Below, one piece after another: positions 61,946 through 64,000 of a stretch of 64,000 nucleotides of DNA (its first letter is position 1; the number at the start of each line of letters is the position of its first letter). Position numbers and translations under genes: made by a program. The notes beneath the pieces are model-generated. The model had not been told where the DNA came from. It ran no database searches and saw only the letters and a list, made by a program, of their open reading frames with translations. This DNA comes from DAINPP01 sp963667315 (lineage in GTDB: Bacteria; Thermotogota; Thermotogae; MWEM01): assembly GCA_963667315.1 (NCBI GenBank), contig OY763325.1, positions 1,488,001-1,552,000 on the forward strand. The letters are read 5' to 3'.

Positions 61946-63756
61946 TATGCTCTCCTCATTTCTTCAAAAACAGATAAATCATCTCTGATATCCTCAAGAT
62001 CTTCGATCAAACGGTTCAGGAAGTCGCTACCTGTACTGATCAAATCTTTTACCTTCTCGTCCACCACTTCAAAATCATCTTTGATTTCCCCTTCAATTGC
62101 TTCTCTCCATCTCTCTTCAAAGATGATTTTTACGGCATTTTTCTTGGCATAAACGTTGATCCATTTATTCTTTATGCGTCTGTTTTGTTCATGAGGTGTA
62201 CTCTTACTCTTGTGCCTCAATCTATCACTCAACTGTTTCAGAATCGTTGGTTTCTTAAGCAGTTTTAAATGGCGAATTTCATCTTGAATTTCATCAAAAT
62301 CAGAAAAATCGACGTTAAATTTTCTTGCGATAATCTTTTCAGCCAGCGTCTCATCAATATTCGAATCAATCATCTTGTCCAGCAATCTTTGTTTCAGGAG
62401 TAACAACTGTTTCTCAAGTCTTTTTTTCATTCTTGAAACTTCTTTTTCGTAGATATTCCGAACCCTGAGGTTGAAATCTTCCACCTCATCATCATCGACC
62501 TGCTTTAAATCAAGATCATCCACGTAGGCTCTAACCTTTTCCGAGATCCTCTCGCTCGTATCTTCAAATACCCTTTGAATCCTTTCAAACCAGTAATCAT
62601 CATAGTTGATGTCAACAAACAGACTTTTTCGATTAACCCTCAATGGATCTTTGTTGATCCTTTTAATAAGGGTTGAAAGCTCTTCTCTTGTCGATAACAG
62701 TCTTTCGGATTTCAGATTTATCCTTGCCGTTTTATCCGATGCCAAAAGGCTTTCCGTCACTTCACCATCGTTCAAGAGATCAATATTCTCACGAACATAG
62801 CGGTTTAACATGACATTGGTATTCGCTACCCCCCAGGTATCATCCAATTCCGTGAATTTCACATCAAAACCTTTCGGACTTTCAGACTGATTTAAATAAT
62901 TTAAAGCTGACACAAAACTCGTATTGTAGATGATATTCTCTTTTTCCAACCGTTTGTTATACGGGCTGAAATTGTCGTTGATCAACTCATACGCCAGTTC
63001 CCTGGCATCAGACTCGTTAGAACATTTCGCATACACCTCGGAAGATGTCCATAAATCCCAGAAGGTCACACAAATCACGATCTCACCTTCGTAATTTTTC
63101 AGAAAATACTGAACGTCCCGAACGGTGTTCCGATTTATCTCATCCGCCTTCAAAACCAGTATAACCAGGCTCATCTTCTCCATCCAGCTTCTGACCATAT
63201 TATGATCCTGAAAGTATGGGCCTCCCAAACCGGGTGTATCAATCAGCCATATCTTGTTTTTGAGATAATCGTTCAATTCGATTTTATTTCCGATACCGTA
63301 TTCAACAATAAGTCCGGAAATGCTTTCACTGCCGTCATCAAACTTCCCGACTTTATTCTTAAATTCTTTGAGCGTCAACCCTCTACCATTTTTTCTTTCC
63401 TTGTAAAAAACAGAAGGACCCTGATTAAATTTAATGATGGTGGGAACAGCGGTTACGACTCCGGCTCCGGTTAACAGAAGGTCTTCTTCTCCAGGATTCC
63501 TCAATATCGCATTCAACAGGGAAGATTTCCCGTGTGAAAAACGCCCGATGACACCTATATTGATCGAAGATTCAATCGCCACGCTCAGCTCTTTTATCAG
63601 CTCTCGAAGATTTTCCGAAAAGCTCACGATTGTCGGCTCAACATCTGAAAGAAGACTCTTCACCTCTCTATTCGTTTGAGATTTTATACTGTCGGAGATC
63701 TCTTCCACCTTCTTGTTCATTGTATCAACGGTTTTTAAAAGCTGTTTGTTATTCAT
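61942..63756 (-). CDS. Bacterial dynamin-like GTPase
   Basis: 604 aa from the ATG at 63756, which has CGGAGG six bases upstream. A TTG at 63774 would place that site inside the gene. An N-terminal helical stretch leads to the GTPase domain: G1 GRFSHGKSS (71-79), G2 threonine in VVTAVPT, and G3 DTPGLGG near 173. The G4 place reads VTFWDLW, so the usual NKxD is altered but an Asp remains. The rest is long helical stalk with charged heptads (about 330-600), as in dynamin-like proteins that remodel membranes. No transmembrane helix was seen. It overlaps the preceding frame by 8 bp and the partner gene by 4 bp, giving a tightly coupled operon. Confidence 0.85.
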   Translation of the reverse strand: MNNKQLLKTVDTMNKKVEEISDSIKSQTNREVKSLLSDVEPTIVSFSENLRELIKELSVAIESSINIGVIGRFSHGKSSLLNAILRNPGEEDLLLTGAGVVTAVPTIIKFNQGPSVFYKERKNGRGLTLKEFKNKVGKFDDGSESISGLIVEYGIGNKIELNDYLKNKIWLIDTPGLGGPYFQDHNMVRSWMEKMSLVILVLKADEINRNTVRDVQYFLKNYEGEIVICVTFWDLWTSSEVYAKCSNESDARELAYELINDNFSPYNKRLEKENIIYNTSFVSALNYLNQSESPKGFDVKFTELDDTWGVANTNVMLNRYVRENIDLLNDGEVTESLLASDKTARINLKSERLLSTREELSTLIKRINKDPLRVNRKSLFVDINYDDYWFERIQRVFEDTSERISEKVRAYVDDLDLKQVDDDEVEDFNLRVRNIYEKEVSRMKKRLEKQLLLLKQRLLDKMIDSNIDETLAEKIIARKFNVDFSDFDEIQDEIRHLKLLKKPTILKQLSDRLRHKSKSTPHEQNRRIKNKWINVYAKKNAVKIIFEERWREAIEGEIKDDFEVVDEKVKDLISTGSDFLNRLIEDLEDIRDDLSVFEEMRRAY

Positions 63757-64000
63757 AAAAAACCTCCGTCTCAATTTTTGTTATTTCCAATTCCATATCC
63801 CTCAAAAATAAGAGCAGTTCATCAACGCTTTCAATTTTGCCATCAACTGAAAGTTTAATGCGTTCTTTGTTTACCTTCCGGATTTCATTCAAATCCCGAA
63901 GAATTGATTTTTCATAACTGTCGACGAATTGTTCTTTGAAAAAAGAAGGCTTGTTCATCGCATACCAACGCCGGCATAACCTTTCGGAAAGTGTTCTGTT
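63749..64000 (-). CDS. Helical charged protein, probably continuing beyond the window
   Basis: The frame ends with TAA at 63749-63751 and is open to the right edge. An ATG at 63958 would give 69 aa, but it has no clear ribosome binding site and the frame upstream stays open, so the true start is likely outside. The visible part is rich in Glu, Lys, Arg and Leu and looks helical. It overlaps the dynamin-like gene by 8 bp and probably belongs to the same operon. No function is recognised. Confidence 0.6.
   Translation of the reverse strand, partial: NRTLSERLCRRWYAMNKPSFFKEQFVDSYEKSILRDLNEIRKVNKERIKLSVDGKIESVDELLLFLRDMELEITKIETEVFYE

Overview
This is an AT-rich bacterial window with strong AGGAGG-type ribosome binding sites, a few GTG/TTG starts, bacterial insertion sequences and bacterial housekeeping genes at the right edge. 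It cannot be assigned to a phylum from the sequence alone. No tRNA, rRNA or CRISPR array was seen.

Layout. (1) Positions 2-41015, minus strand: nine very large, tightly packed genes read as one convoy of more than 41 kb (gaps mostly 12-50 bp) that leaves the window at the left edge. Six are paralogous 'family A' proteins. Each has an N-terminal helical region with an RNxxxH signature (HEPN-like), a conserved H-x-[TS]-G-L-x-C box in most copies, an Ig/CARDB-like beta region with an N-x-G-N motif, a STAND-like P-loop NTPase and a TPR-like C-terminus. Two are paralogous 'family B' proteins (1607 and 1429 aa) with a soluble N-terminus and about 15 C-terminal membrane segments. The first gene of the convoy is a pseudokinase fused to a multi-span membrane region. 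(2) Positions 41208-45999, plus strand, divergent: a PPP-type Ser/Thr phosphatase, a vWA protein, a kinase with a possible FHA-like tail, a second vWA protein and a 72-aa protein. (3) Positions 46167-52278: a mobile-element zone with an IS1182/IS4-like element carrying a 9-bp target duplication, an IS110-family transposase with a non-coding flank, decayed IS3-family pieces, and between them a two-gene pair (uridine-kinase-like and phosphoribosyltransferase-like, each with one membrane segment). (4) Positions 53050-59166, plus strand: a seventh family A gene behind a promoter block that resembles the one in front of the phosphatase operon. (5) Positions 59286-64000, minus strand: a D-amino-acid aminotransferase, then a dynamin-like GTPase paired with a degenerate GTPase-like partner.

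Interpretation (inference). Family A has the three-part plan of antiviral or conflict STAND proteins: N-terminal effector, central NTPase switch, C-terminal repeat sensor. Here it is multiplied, and linked to membrane proteins and to a kinase/phosphatase/vWA signalling cassette reminiscent of the TerY-P triad. The C-terminal repeat arrays (48 aa, 144 bp) are homogenised and differ in copy number between paralogs, and the paralogs are mosaics. This looks like a rapidly diversifying sensor array that may be controlled by reversible phosphorylation at the membrane. I do not recognise it as a described system.
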